Source of the DNA: Albula goreensis
Lineage: Eukaryota; Chordata; Actinopteri; Albuliformes; Albulidae
Assembly (NCBI GenBank): GCA_022829145.1
Contig: CM040748.1
Location: 4,048,501 to 4,112,500, forward strand
Direction: 5' to 3'
Length of the DNA: 64,000 bases
The position numbers were made by a program, and so were the translations under genes. Below the pieces are notes generated by a model. That model saw only the letters and a list, made by a program, of their open reading frames with translations. It did not search any database and had not been told where the DNA came from. Positions 26,501-37,940 of this stretch are shown one piece after another. How positions within the stretch are numbered: position 1 is the first letter of the stretch; each line of letters begins with the position of its first letter.

Positions 26501-27961
26501 GCCTGTAGCTAATCAGCCACAGGGTAAATTGGCATGCCTGTGTGCAGGGTGAGTTCTGTTGGGAATTAGGAGCGGTGAGGTTAGGAGCATGGCTCCTGGT
26601 AGTTTGGTATTGCTCAGCCCCAGTTAAAAGTGTTTAGAGGCTCGAGTCAGTATTTGATTTAAGTTGATTGAAGAACTGTCCCAACATGGGACATTTTTAT
26701 TTGTCCTTTGAAAGAGAATCAAAATCAGGATAAATTTTAGTTGTAAAAAGAAACCTCAATCCATGGGAACTTTGGTGTAAGGCCACAATTAATTAGTGAC
26801 TAAAGAAAGCATTAGTCTTTCTTTTCCCCCTTGGAGGGTGCCTTCATGGTCTCTTTTGAAACCAATTCCTACATATCAAATATATTTCAGTTTCTGTCTC
26901 TTCCCAGTAGGACACTCACTCTTGGAAGTGGGAGCATAACAATTCTGTGTGGTTCAGTAATCTTGAGACTTGCCTTGCTGAGATAACATGGTTAAAAAGA
27001 ATTAGCAATTTCTTCTTTAAAAGTGACCTGACCAGAGCTTTTAAAAAATGAATAGGGTAAAAAAAATTGTGAGTTGGCACTTTCAAAAATTTGGCTGGGT
27101 TATTCCAAGTTTTGATTGAGTCCAGAAAGTAATTACATTTATGTTCTAATCGAAGTAGTGCAGTTACTTACCTAAGGCAAGCCATTCAGTTAGGCTGTTT
27201 GTATGTCTGGACATGGACCAGTCATTTTTCCTCTTGTAGGGTATCAGTAGTACCTTGTGTACATCTAGGATTATTGCCTGCTTTGACCCTCAACATTTTA
27301 AATGGTATATGCTTATCAGAAATTGTGAGGAGGATGGAATACCCTAGGGCCATTTAAGGTCTGAAACTAAAGAAACTTCATCCTGGTCACTGCTGAGCAG
27401 AGATCAAGGCATGTAAAATGTCACTTAAAATGCTCAAAGTTTTTGTAATTTTCTGTTCTGACATCCTTTGGCTGGGCCCTTGTACTTCTTATGTTCCTAA
27501 CACAGGCCAAGGGACAAAATATCAATAGATGCATATATTATGTTCAAGTTTACACATTACATTAAAGTGTTTTGTCCTAAATGAAAGGTGGATGTGTGGA
27601 GATATTTAACGTTAGGGCAGGCTGGCTGCAGCTGGGGTTCATTTATTAATAAACATATTTCAGTTCATCCTAAACTGAGGTCTATGTTTTCAAATGCCAA
27701 CAGCTTTTTGTTTTCTATCCATTTAATTTGTATGTCAGTTTAATCTCCAATTTTTTATTTACACTGAAAACTAAAAGCATGGTTCAAAACCATAGCTGAA
27801 GTATTTGAGTCTTTATGATTTTTATTTAATCGAGATAAAATTAATGCTTGGCAAGGTTTGCAATCAATTACTGGCTGTAACCCTAAGGCCTAACGCTTAA
27901 TGTTTGATCCATTTTCAAAATGCAATCACTGATTCCCCATTCCATCTTCTGTGATTGGAGT
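23534..27961. other. AT-rich unique DNA, no gene seen
   Basis: No coding or transposon signature was recognised. A small inverted repeat (AGGAGC-ATG-GCTCCT) lies at 26583-26597. The phrase GTAAATTGG followed by a GCCTGT-like word recurs about 35 bp apart near 26490 and 26525. Short frames around 25007-25333 have no motif. Confidence 0.5.
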
Positions 27962-27997
27962 AGTAATGATCAATTTAGTGAGTAATGATCAATTTAG
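27962..27997. repeat. Two-copy 19-bp tandem repeat
   Basis: AGTAATGATCAATTTAG occurs at 27962-27978 and again at 27981-27997, separated by TG. Each copy includes the palindrome TGATCA next to an AT-rich motif. It is too short to assign a function. Confidence 0.85.
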
Positions 27998-28593
27998 CAA
28001 GTTAAATACCAAGAGTACTTTTATGTTGTGGGTAGATTGATGGAGCAATTTTAAAACCTTCATTGGATGATGCATGTGTCAGCCATCTCTTCAACACATA
28101 CTAATGCAAAAGCATGTTTTTTTTAAACCCACAATGGGCAGCCATAGACCGAAATGGATGGAGGGCGTATTTGTGCTCAGTAAAATAAAAATGAAATGCA
28201 TATCCGCACATTCTGCCATATGTATTTATTCCTAATCACTTTGAGAAGATTTGCATAGGCTCCACGGGTTGCACATGTAATTATTTCATAGCAAGTTTGT
28301 GGTAATGAAACATGCTCTATTTCCCTCTAAAACGCCCTGGAAAATGATGCTGCATCCTTGTTAGCGAGGGGTAGCCAACGTGACGGCGGTGAAGATGGTG
28401 ATGGAATGAGCAGAGAGAGTCAGCACAAAGAGTCCCCAGACGGTTTCACCAGGCACTTATGTCACTGGCATACATACGGGAACCGTGAGGGAAACCGAAG
28501 ATACGATTAATAACTCTGGTTCTCAGCTGGGCCTAAGACAGCTGATGGTTTTTGTAATTTGATAGAGGTGCTCCTTTTGAGTTCAAGTGGAAT
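27998..28593. other. Unique DNA, no gene seen
   Basis: No exon or repeat family was recognised. The sequence grades into the compositionally even block that follows. Confidence 0.45.
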
Positions 28594-28621
28594 GAATACT
28601 TGTGCGATGACACAAGTATTC
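28594..28621. repeat. Perfect 11-bp-stem hairpin
   Basis: GAATACTTGTG at 28594-28604 is exactly complementary to CACAAGTATTC at 28611-28621, with a 6-nt loop. The phrase GGAATGAATACTTG recurs just downstream (from about 28636), so the arm is also present as a direct repeat. No U-run follows, and this is eukaryotic DNA, so it is not called a terminator. Confidence 0.8.
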
Positions 28622-28779
28622 AGACTTGTGCAAGCGGAATGAATACTTGATAACCTTGGAATTCATTGACAAAACAAAACGGGTTACCCAATAAACCTGC
28701 ACGTAATACCATAATGGCAGTGTTTTGTCTGCCTTTGTGCGTGAGTGTGAGAGAATGTGTCTTAAAGCACCGGTGGACT

Positions 28780-29420
28780 TGTTAATTAATTCCAGTGCTT
28801 TGAGGAGGCCTTCTCACTGATCCCCAAGTTGATGATAAGAGCAGATGACGTCTGCTGCAGAAATGCCACTGTTGGCAGCCAATAATTCATACGTGCTGTC
28901 AGGTGTTTGTATTGACAAGCGCTCAGACATTTACTGAGGATTAAGCAGATTTATCTGTGACAAATACCCAGCAGTGCTTTCATTTTCGCTCCGAGCAACA
29001 ATGGCAGGAGAACAAACTTTAATCAAGCACAAATGGCCATCCTGGCACACTCGAATGGGGGCCAGAGAGAACGGAACATCCGCCGTTTATTAGGCAGAAT
29101 CGAAATGTTGGAATGTGAGGACTTGACTTGTTGACTCTCTGTGTTTACAACCCATTACCGGCTACGATCTCTTCTTGAGCTCCTTTTAAAGTGGACAGCG
29201 TCTTTTGTAAGCAAAGGGCGCAGAAAGGAGGGTAAAAAAAAATGCCCACTTGGAGAAGGGCAGGTTCAAAATGAGTTGACGGAAAGCTGCAGATGTAATG
29301 ATTAGCCCCATTTGAGTGCTTGATTACAAGTCGATTTGCCACTCCACTGGCTCACATTAGCATAATCTGAAATTCCCGATCGTCTCTTTAATGGGCCAAC
29401 AAAGAGAGCACTGATTGACG
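28780..29420. other. Possible conserved noncoding block
   Basis: This is a low-repeat, compositionally even stretch with homeodomain-type cores (TTAATTAATTCC near 28781, ATTAGCATAATC near 29358) and TGACAAG-like words. That texture is typical of vertebrate developmental enhancers. No alignment is available, so this is an inference from texture only. Confidence 0.25.
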
Positions 29421-30681
29421 GAATGAGCCTCGTCATTGTCATCGCTGTCATTGAAGCTTCATGCTTTATATCTCACAAAACCGTGGCGATGTTACAAACC
29501 TTAACAGAACGACGCTGCCTCATCGCTTGACGCAATCGGCCCCTTCTCAACATCTGACCCACTTCCACAAAAGTTGCAGAAGTTATTCTGAAAATGCCAA
29601 TCCCTTTCGCTTTTCATCACAGAGGCAGGGGAGCTTGCATGTGCTACTCTGTCCTCAACCGGCCAATCAGGTGCGGAGAAATGCAGCCACCATGCACACA
29701 CCTGAGGCAGAAAGTGTCCTTATTTCAGACTGGCAGATGGGGTGTCGGTGACGTTTCTGTGGGCCCCGGTTTCAATTCGCAAATCCAGGAGATCCAACCG
29801 TGCTGAAATTGCACCTGGCAAAGCAGCTTTTTAGATATACATCTGCCACACTCTTACAAATAAATAAGTTAGATGTGAGGCAGACCTACGGCCATCAGAT
29901 CACATGTGCAGTAACCCCGGCAGGTGGATCAGTGGCTGGGGCAGATAGCATTTAGCATGGCAAAACAAGAAATAAAGACAAAACTGTAACTCAGAACACT
30001 TGAGCAAACTGGAGCAGTAAAACAGTATTAACTGAATGCTTATCCATGGTGATATAGATGATATGGATGTGGTGTTGAGTGGGAGGGCAGGGTGTAACTG
30101 ATGTGTTCATGTAGTCCATTATCCCTCTCAGAGTCACATGGGAGCATTTGGATTCTTCTATACCCTGATATTGATCAACAGTCTGTACTCAGTGTTGCAA
30201 ACATTTAAAACGTGTGACATCTGGGGAGATCAAAATTATTAAAACAAACAAAAAAATGCTGCAGAAAAAAATGTTTCTTGCACATATAAAGTTGTATGGC
30301 TTTCCACAGCTTTTCATTATGAACTTAAATGAAAGAGTTTACAACTAACAATCTAATGAACTGTATCACAGCACTGCCACAGTTTGTTTTATTGCCAGAG
30401 CTGTTTGCAGTATAGTTTCCACAGTGATAATATCATAATACATGTTGAAAATATTATAAAATGGGAAGCACTACACAAATGTTTTGTTTGCTTTAAAATG
30501 TATTCTCACTATGAAGTCAGTTTATTCAGATCAATATGCAGATTCAAAGAGTAAAAGGGAAGTCAATCACTGATAATGGGAGACAAATTTGGAAGTGTTG
30601 TAATAACACTGTTATAACATGTGTAAAAACTGGAGTAGAAACCTTGATCGTCACTGGTTGCCTCAGTTCTGTTTTCCTTAA
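29421..30681. other. Unique DNA, no gene supported
   Basis: Frames at 29461-29751 and 29501-29701 overlap on opposite strands and have no domain. The remaining AT-rich sequence to 30681 shows no repeat family that I recognise. Confidence 0.45.
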
Positions 30682-30683
30682 TA

Positions 30684-31201
30684 CAGTGAACCCCCATTAT
30701 AGTGGACCTCGTTTAAACAGATTTCGGTTATAACAGACTATTTCTGCTGTTGAAACATGCATGGTCTATTCTGGTTGGTATTGGTTAAAATTCCGCCCTT
30801 TTTCTTTCCCTTACACTTTTCTGACATCTTCTTTTTCTCTCTTTACTCCCCTCTCATTCTACCCATTCTCTACCTCGTATCTCCTTTCACTGTTCTCTCT
30901 TTCCCTTACTTCGTATTTTTTCTTTACCTCTTTATCTCTTCCTTCTATCTTTTAATATTCATCGTTATTGGTAGCTATTACGGAGGTGCCACATCGTATC
31001 ACAAAGGATTCTTCAGAAACGTAATTAAACTGACAGAGTCCGAGTATTGTTGTACACTGGACTCTGAGTAAATATGGCTTGGTACCACAGCCGAGGTGGG
31101 ACCACTGTGCGTTTTATTATTATCACCCGGTTATATTGTAGTATCAGTTATATTGTACTCCCTTTCCCCCCCAATTAGTCTGGTTCAACGAGGGTTCACT
31201 G
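30684..31201. mobile_element. Tigger/pogo-like nonautonomous DNA transposon, complete
   Basis: The 518-bp element begins CAGTGAACCCCCATT and ends in the reverse complement of CAGTGAACCCTCGTT, giving 13 of 15 matching terminal positions. It is flanked on both sides by TA (30682-30683 and 31202-31203), the target duplication expected for Tc1/mariner-superfamily elements. The start CAGTGAACCC with a GTTATAACAGAC-like subterminal motif (near 30726) suits Tigger/pogo elements. No transposase is encoded. The interior has a 170-bp pyrimidine-rich tract that produces Phe/Leu/Ser-rich frames. Because it is complete with a clean target site, it marks a single insertion event. Confidence 0.85.
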
Positions 31202-31203
31202 TA

Positions 31204-32749
31204 CATGTTGTAAAATAAACTCATGTGAGATCAGTGGGTCTGAATCTCCGTAGTTCAGAGCGTAAGCGAAAGTTATCTGTCTCAGAAGATGGTCATTTCA
31301 GTGGACTGTCCTGTCCTGCTGTGACAGATTCCTATTTCAAGCACTATGGTCCCCAGCAAGGTGCATCCTTATGGGAGGATGTATAGAATCAGGACATGGC
31401 GGGTGACACAGTCCTATCCTCCCCTTTCCCCTTCCCCTCATTACATTACAGGAATAAATAGCGATGCCCTCATTTTACAGCACTGTAATCTCGTTTCAAT
31501 GAGCGGGCGAATCATTCTCACAACCCAGAAGCACAAAAAAACACATCCCCTACTTCAGTAAACAGCAAAACACCCAAAGTAATTGCATTGCAGTTGTGGT
31601 GGCAACAGATATGAGGGGACCAGGAGAGGTGGAAACCACAATTACTGGCATGTTATTCTGATACACAGCTTTGTGCCTTTGTTATGTATTGATTGCCCAC
31701 AGCGAGGACTTGAAAGTGACTATGCAAAATGCGATTCCGATTAATTCAGAGGCTGCTCGATCCGCTCTGTAGTCAGATCTCTGGTGGACGGGAGGAGCTC
31801 AGCTCCCACTTCTTCTCCCCTTCATTTTGGAGGACCTCTGAAGTCTGCTCTGTCCCCTGGGTTTCCACTTCTGGTGAGGGAGCCGGTGCCCACAGTCACT
31901 CGGCATATTTTCATCGAGTTCAAGGAAAGCATTTCGGCTGTATGATGGAGACTCTCACTGTTTCTCACAAGGAGTGCTGGCTTCTTTTTGAGGATGGGAT
32001 TCTCAGATTTACTCAGAAAAACAAAAACTTTGGCAAAAAAAAGCCAGTAGTGCAGCTAAGATCATTATTTGCATGAATATGGAGGGGCGATCATCAATGA
32101 GAGAAAATGGCAACTCTCCAACATCCTCACCATCAAACTCGGAGCAGAACTTGGCATCAATTATCTGCCAATTCATGCAACTACTCGAAATAAAAATTGA
32201 AACATTTCTCTAACAAAAAAGCATCTCAGGATAAAAAAAAAATGTTTGCAAGGTCAGACATCTCCCAGCTGGATATGACAGTCTTCAAAGAAATAAAATC
32301 AATCCGTGTTTGAGTGTCTGTGTCTGTGATAAAAATACAGGAAGTAAACCAACAGATGGTTATATTTTGTCAACTATATTTGACAATAAATGCTTGACTA
32401 TATCTATGTAGTCAAACTGTATTTATGTAATCAAAGTATCCTCAAAGAAATGCATGACACTATGTAACATTGCATAGGCCCTCACAGAGACCATCTGTAT
32501 TTGACTGGGTTACAGTCTTTGTATTTGCACCTGACATGCACTCGTATCTGAAAGGCTCTTTCTTCATTCATATTTTATCACATTAGCTTGACAAGATGGT
32601 TTGCACCTTTTGTTAAATCTAAGTGACTGAATTAATTGATGGTATTGTGGGTATGGTATTTATATCTGAAAGTAAACTGTGCCCATGGCAGAGGATGGGG
32701 ATGAACAGAGTGCACTGTAACACTTCTGTAGCTGAGTCCGGAGTTCCCT
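31204..32749. other. Unique DNA, no gene supported
   Basis: A 115-codon plus-strand frame at 31729-32076 has no recognised domain and no strong splice context. The sequence becomes A-rich after 32000. No repeat family was seen. Confidence 0.4.
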
Positions 32750-32945
32750 GCTGTCTCTCCAGGTTAACATAACTAAGTTAGGTCAGGCTCGGCTTTACTA
32801 ATGCATTTTTGCCTTGCTGTAATTGAGGAGCTTACATTTCATGATTACTTCCAGTCCAGCACCACCTTGACCGTATTTTAACAAACCAGCTGTCTCCCCA
32901 GGTTAACGCAACTACGTTCGGTCAGACTACGCTTTTCTGACGCAT
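32750..32945. repeat. Diverged direct repeat, two copies 139 bp apart
   Basis: GCTGTCTCTCCAGGTTAAC at 32750 and GCTGTCTCCCCAGGTTAAC at 32889 start two related segments of about 57 bp. Both continue through an AACTA-GTT-GGTCAG motif to a TGACGCATTNTTGC-like end. They are either an old tandem duplication or two ends of one repeat. I do not recognise the family. Confidence 0.7.
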
Positions 32946-33894
32946 TGTTGCATCATTACCTCTGGTCTATCACCAAGGCGGATATTTCAGTCTGGCCTGA
33001 TCCTATTTCAATGACCCGGCTGTCTCATCACTCAAATGCCTGCGAGACCAAGGCAATCACTAAGACTAAGGACATCTGCAGTTCCACCTGCAGGAGCCCT
33101 CAGCAGAGGTTGATTGGTAATCTGCAGTTGATTGCTCAGGTCTTGATATTAAGTGCCCAATAGGACTCCACCTCATCTCTCTCCTTCTCTGGTGGCTGTT
33201 ATGGTTCTTTTAGTGGTGCTGTATGTTTTTGTGGGTTTTCTCCCACCCAGGAGTCCAAGTCAAGAGGGCGTAATCAGAGATCTGCACTCCTGTCACAGTG
33301 TCCGTTAACTGATTGGAGGTAGTGCTATTATCTCTGGTAGTGCTGTTATAAATGTTCATCTTTTACCCCTCTGATCACAGATTTCTCCAAAAACAGTTGT
33401 ATGGTGGTTGTAATTGGAAAACTGTCCAGGCATGAATATATTAGTACTTGCTCCCCAGTCATCACACCTCTTCTGCGTATTCATTTTTTCCTCTAAAAAT
33501 AAGCAGGAAATAAAGCCCAAAGCTACAAGCAGAGCATGTGTCTTAATGTCAGTTCTGTGCCATTTCATGTAACATTTCATTGCATTTTTTTGGCTGCTGG
33601 CAGAAATTTACATTCAGGTCACCAAAACAGCGATACGCAGTCAAGCTCTATGGGAGAGGACCACGCTTTCACCAAGGATCAGGGAGATTTGGGATGCTGT
33701 TATCCTCCCCTAGAAGCATGAAGGCATAACTAGAGATTCTAATCTGGGCCATGCAGGGCAGAGCGCCTATCTGATTTTAGGCTTTGGCATCAGTGTTATA
33801 CCTTTCGCTCTTTGTGATGTGCAGCACAAACGCTACGCCAAAGAACCCAGTAAAACACTCAGTCTTCTGGAGTATATTTGCTGTGTCCTACAGC
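32946..33894. other. Unique DNA, no gene seen
   Basis: Short frames (32945-33163 and 33356-33580) have no motif, and nothing further was recognised. Confidence 0.45.
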
Positions 33895-34110
33895 GGGAGT
33901 ATCACACTCCAGTTCTAAGGGGCTTCGGTGGTCGCAGGTTTTCTTTGTTTCCTTTAAATCAGCAGCCATTTTAGGCCTTGGCAACCAGGTACGTGGTATT
34001 TACAACCAGTCAGTCGTTATAATTAATTAAGTGCTGAAACACACTGAAAACGAACAGGTACTGCGTATGACACCGCTGTCCTACGGCATCAAACGCAAAT
34101 TAGTTAAATG
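33895..34110 (+). repeat. Dispersed repeat copy A (unnamed family)
   Basis: It begins GGGAGTATCACACTCCAGTT, followed by TCTAAGGGGC, GTCGCAGGTTTTC, a TTTAAATCAG motif and AATTAATTAAGTGCTGAAAC at 34021. The same order of landmarks occurs at 38605-38880 (GGGGTGTCCAACCC, CCTAGAGGGCC, then CAATTAAGTGCTGAG). The lead-in resembles the common fish phrase built on 'gtcctggagggcc'. The two stretches look like diverged copies of one family. Confidence 0.5.
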
Positions 34111-35359
34111 ATAAACTCAAACTGTGGCCAGTCCTGATAGCCTGGTCTCTGAAACTGAGGTGGTGAAAACCAGACTCAGGTCTCAATGCATGCGCAGTGC
34201 TTGCAATTAAGGAAAAAAGACATTAAATCGAAAATGTAATGAGAGGGACTCCTCTGGTAATCAGATCTTGCAGGAGAATTACCCAATTTCCAGGTTCAGT
34301 GAAACAGGAACAAAAAAAAAACACTATAATAATATATATAATAAATGATGAAACATCACAACCGAGGAACCACCATGGAGTAAAATAAGAAAAGACTAAA
34401 TCATACCTCCAACCCCAAAACCCTGGAGAACTGTAATGTAGAGTAACATGTCTCCACTTAGTAGTCATATATATATATACTGCACCCAGGAAGGACTGAA
34501 AATGCTGACCCGGACAGGGTGATGGTACCACTGGGCACTATGAAAGAGATGGGTTCATTTACGGTGAAGACTGTATTATATAAGACCTGGCAGAGTTACC
34601 TTTCTCCAAAAGAAGGGCCTAGCACCATAATACTGTTATGACAGGTTTAATTGTTTGTGGCTCTTTTGAAAGCCATCAAACCTCATTATGTTAAACTATG
34701 ACATAACAAAAAATGGGAAATTTACTGCCTTTGAAAACAGATGTTATATTTGAAAATAGTAATTAAGTTTGTTTGAGGAAAATATTGAATCCTTAGAAAA
34801 CTGCATAGTGATGACTACAGTGTATTTGAAGTACAGCTATTCAACATAACTATAGCAGACATCGCATCGGTGTGCTCTGAAAGCGCTATCAGTGAATTTT
34901 GGCATTTGTCAACTTAATTCACTCATACCAGCTTTTTTTTAAAAAGCTACATTAAATGCCGAAGAACATTCAACCAATAAAAAGTCCTTGAGAAACTGTT
35001 TCCAAGGGTGTTCTTTGAAACTTCCGAATGCTCTAATAACAGAAAATTGGCATGCGTGTAGGCATGAGCTGCAAGGCTCTGTAGCGATGCGAGCTGCGTC
35101 CTCCCCACACCAGAGAGGGGGAGGTCAGCCCTTGAGAAAGCATTGTCAATTTGCTCTAAAGTTTGATTCCCTCTGCATCAAAATGGAAAAATTTCATCAA
35201 AGTTTTACATGTTCTTGAGAGGAGGGGAATGGGGAGTAACGACGCACACACTTTTTTCATTTCCTGACTTAGAAGACAAGAATTCTCCAAGTGAAAACAG
35301 TAGTTTTATAAATAACAGCAGTGGAAAATATTTTAAAGACATTTTTGAATGAACCTGAT
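34111..35359. other. AT-rich unique DNA, no gene seen
   Basis: A short (AT)n tract lies near 34467-34480 and an A-run near 34312-34321. No gene or transposon was recognised. Confidence 0.5.
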
Positions 35360-36250
35360 TTTATTTTGTCATTGACAGTGAGGACCTAATTAATTGTTGT
35401 TGAGCCATACATTGTGCTTGGCCTCTGTAGTAATATAATCACAACTACAATTAGACTTCAAACAGCTCCACTGCAATGGCTCAGGGATATTTGAATAGTT
35501 TCGGTTCAACGGAATACTTTCGTCTACTTCTGAAGTTTCACTATATTACTTTTGTCATTTTGGCAGTGAATTGTCTGCTGTAAAATTCCAATTAGCTCAA
35601 AGCATTGTGCTCCCTGCTTGGAAAATTTGGGTTTGTCGACTCCACAATGCTTTCATATCTCTCTCTGTACAGACTAGCCATTCATTTAGTTTTGTTTCCA
35701 GATGTCAATATCAAATATACTATGTCAGTTCTATCTAATTAGGTGGCCCAGGGAGCTTCGAGTTCCTCTCCATGAAGGAAAAAGAAATGTACTTTTCATA
35801 GACAAGGTCTCATTTGACATTGACACACTACCAGTTAAACCCTTATTGACTCTCAATGCTGTAGCCTTTGAGTGTTTGCTTAATACTCAATATTAAATTA
35901 CTGTTGACATTAATAATTCTCCTACAGAAAGAGATAACATATAGTATTTTCTTTCCTGTCATTCTTATTTATTTGCCTTTATGAGCTTTGGAACTGAATA
36001 GAAATTAATTAGGATTTAAAATGCGCTCGTTACGTCCAGCATAGCACTGGGTGTGGGCTAAGATAAAAGCAGCTTCAGAAGGAATCCGAAATGAGCATGC
36101 CATTTTAATGCAACAACTTTTACATTTATCTCCAAATAATTAGCTGTAATGCAGTAATGGCGTCAAAAAACCGCGATAAACATGAAGCCGCATTGTCCTG
36201 TGGGCTGAAAGCCATACTACCACCGAAAGGCAGCTGTGATTTGTGGTTCA
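35360..36250. other. Possible conserved noncoding block rich in homeodomain cores
   Basis: Multiple TAAT/ATTA cores occur, including CCTAATTAATTG near 35385, CCAATTAGCTCA near 35589, GAAATTAATTAGG near 36001 and AATAATTAGCTGTAATGCAG near 36135. There are no simple repeats here. This looks like a vertebrate enhancer-type element but has not been tested by alignment. Confidence 0.3.
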
Positions 36251-36462
36251 TAATCAAACCGGTGCGGGCGCCCCGCGGGCATTACGCTGTACTAGGTGAC
36301 TCACCACACGGAAGGGAGGGCGACAGAGAGGGCAGGGGGGCCGGAGGACTGAGCCCTCCTCCTCCAGCTAAAAATGTGGCCATTTACAGTCATCCCTCCA
36401 CACCACCAGAGCTTCAGCCCGAGAAATTCTGGATAAAAGAATGGGTGTACGTGGATTGCTAA
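36157..36462 (+). other. 101-codon open frame of unknown status
   Basis: The frame opens at ATG 36157 (MASKNRDKHEAALSCG...) and passes through a GC-rich part with Gly/Arg and Pro-rich segments before stopping at 36460-36462. No domain is recognised. A 72-codon and a 131-codon antisense frame overlap its 3' half. It may be chance or a conserved noncoding block. I do not call it a gene. Confidence 0.12.
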
Positions 36463-36557
36463 ATATGAAATTATTCCAAGAGCTAGTCCAAAACCGATGC
36501 GTATTTGTATGCATATCACGTTCCCACGGGTCTATATATGATGGATGAAACTTCATA

Positions 36558-36598
36558 ACCCCCCTCCCCAACCCCACCCCACCCCACCCCACCCCCCT
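36558..36598 (-). repeat. C-rich tract, G-quadruplex-type on minus strand
   Basis: Six or more C-runs of four or longer are separated by single A, T or AA (core (CCCCA)n). The minus strand therefore has many closely spaced G4 runs that fit the G-quadruplex pattern, and the plus strand fits an i-motif. A further C11 run lies near 36649-36659. Confidence 0.85.
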
Positions 36599-36660
36599 GT
36601 TGGAAATTTTGTAGAGTGAGCTCAGAAAATCAGCTTGAGCCTTCAAACCCCCCCCCCCAA

Positions 36661-37146
36661 AGCCACACATGAACGGGTTTGGAACAGAATAATCCAAGTC
36701 TTGGAGTGGCCAAGGCAGACCATAAGACCATCGGACCTCGGCCCCATTGAGAATCCGCAGCAAGATTTAAAGTGCTGTTCACTAATGGCCCCCATCCAGC
36801 CTGAAGGGGTTTAGGAAGAATCACAGAGATAAATGGGCAAAAAACATTAAGGTCCAGATGTGCAAATCTACAAGAGATTTATGCAAATAAAGTGAAGGCT
36901 ATAAACAGTGCCAAAGGTGACTCTAAAAATGTGCACTCCAGGTGAGTGAATACTCATGGAATCAATAATTTTGTTTTATATTTGTAATGATAACAATTTG
37001 TTAATTTGTTTTTCAGTTTGACATTTTTTTTGTTGATCTGTGGAAAAAAAAAACCAAAATGGCTGATTAAATCCATATTGATATCATGCAGTAAAACAAT
37101 AGAACATGAAAAGATCTGAGAGATTTATAACCTCTTATAGGCACTG
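36661..37146 (+). mobile_element. Tc1-like transposon, 5'-truncated 3' relic
   Basis: The right end reads CTCTTATAGGCACTG followed by TA, matching the Tc1-family terminus that begins CAGTGCCTATAA when read inward. Upstream is the usual Tc1 3' untranslated wording (GTGAATACTCATGGAATC, GTTGATCTGTGG). Before that is the transposase C-terminus at 36692-36810. The left inverted repeat and most of the transposase are missing. The element is dead. Confidence 0.85.
36692..36814 (+). pseudogene. Tc1 transposase C-terminal fragment
   Basis: In one frame it reads VLEWPRQ at about 36698 and SDLGPIEN at about 36731-36754, the region that in Tc1 transposases carries the final Glu of the DD34E catalytic triad (family knowledge). 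The frame then hits a stop after about 40 codons, and later matches are out of frame. There is no N-terminal DNA-binding domain and neither upstream catalytic Asp, so it cannot be active. Confidence 0.75.
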
Positions 37147-37148
37147 TA

Positions 37149-37940
37149 CATAAATACTGTGAAGGTCAGAACTGTGAAACTGTACGTCTCACATATTTAA
37201 CTAACTGGGTACAACAGTGTCGAGTTTTTAAACAGATATATAATAAAAATATTGTTTACATTTTCCTAGTCATTTTCCCATTCTGTCAAATTTTGATATC
37301 ATCTTAGAATCAAAATAAGTTCATCATAAATAATTTTATTTCATAAAAATATCTGTCCTGGATATCAGTTTCCAGATGTTAGATTCATTTCCATTCCTTC
37401 TTTATCAAAGGAATAACATTTCAGCACATGTTATAATTACCTCCAATTAGAACACATTATGTAAAATTGAAATGAATGTTTAATTGCATGATGCATATAT
37501 TTTACATATAATTAGCCTTAAACTAAATTGTATTATTCAGTTGGGATATGTGCTATATAATTTCACCATTTCTTTGGGGGTTATGGAAAGTTATTATACT
37601 GTGATATGTATAGCTGAAATAATACTTTCCACTGTACGTCCAAGCCTATTGGATTGGACCAATTACTTTTCAAATATGGCAGTTTATGCTACTGTAGTTG
37701 ACTATAATTAGCTAACAGTGCTTTAAATGTGTACATATTGTCTTTGTTGAATATATCCTTGAAATAAGCAGTATAGCCTCTTTTGTTTTCAACAGGTAAT
37801 TTATGATATAATGTGTGTTACACAGATAGTACCAAGCAGAATAAAGTACATCTGTATGCTTTGTGCAGTTGTGTACATGCTGCACAGTGTATTTTACCAG
37901 AGGCAATTATCTTGTTTTTGTGGCGCTGTGATGTGCAGAA
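37149..37940. other. AT-rich unique DNA, no gene seen
   Basis: I see no recognisable exon, repeat family or RNA gene. Confidence 0.5.

Noticed and set aside
28594-28621. A hairpin that might be a transcription terminator
   Set aside because: This is vertebrate-type DNA with no adjacent gene and no T-run after the stem.
30757-31071. A 104-codon Phe/Leu-rich frame resembling membrane segments
   Set aside because: It lies inside the Tigger-like element and is produced by its pyrimidine-rich tract.
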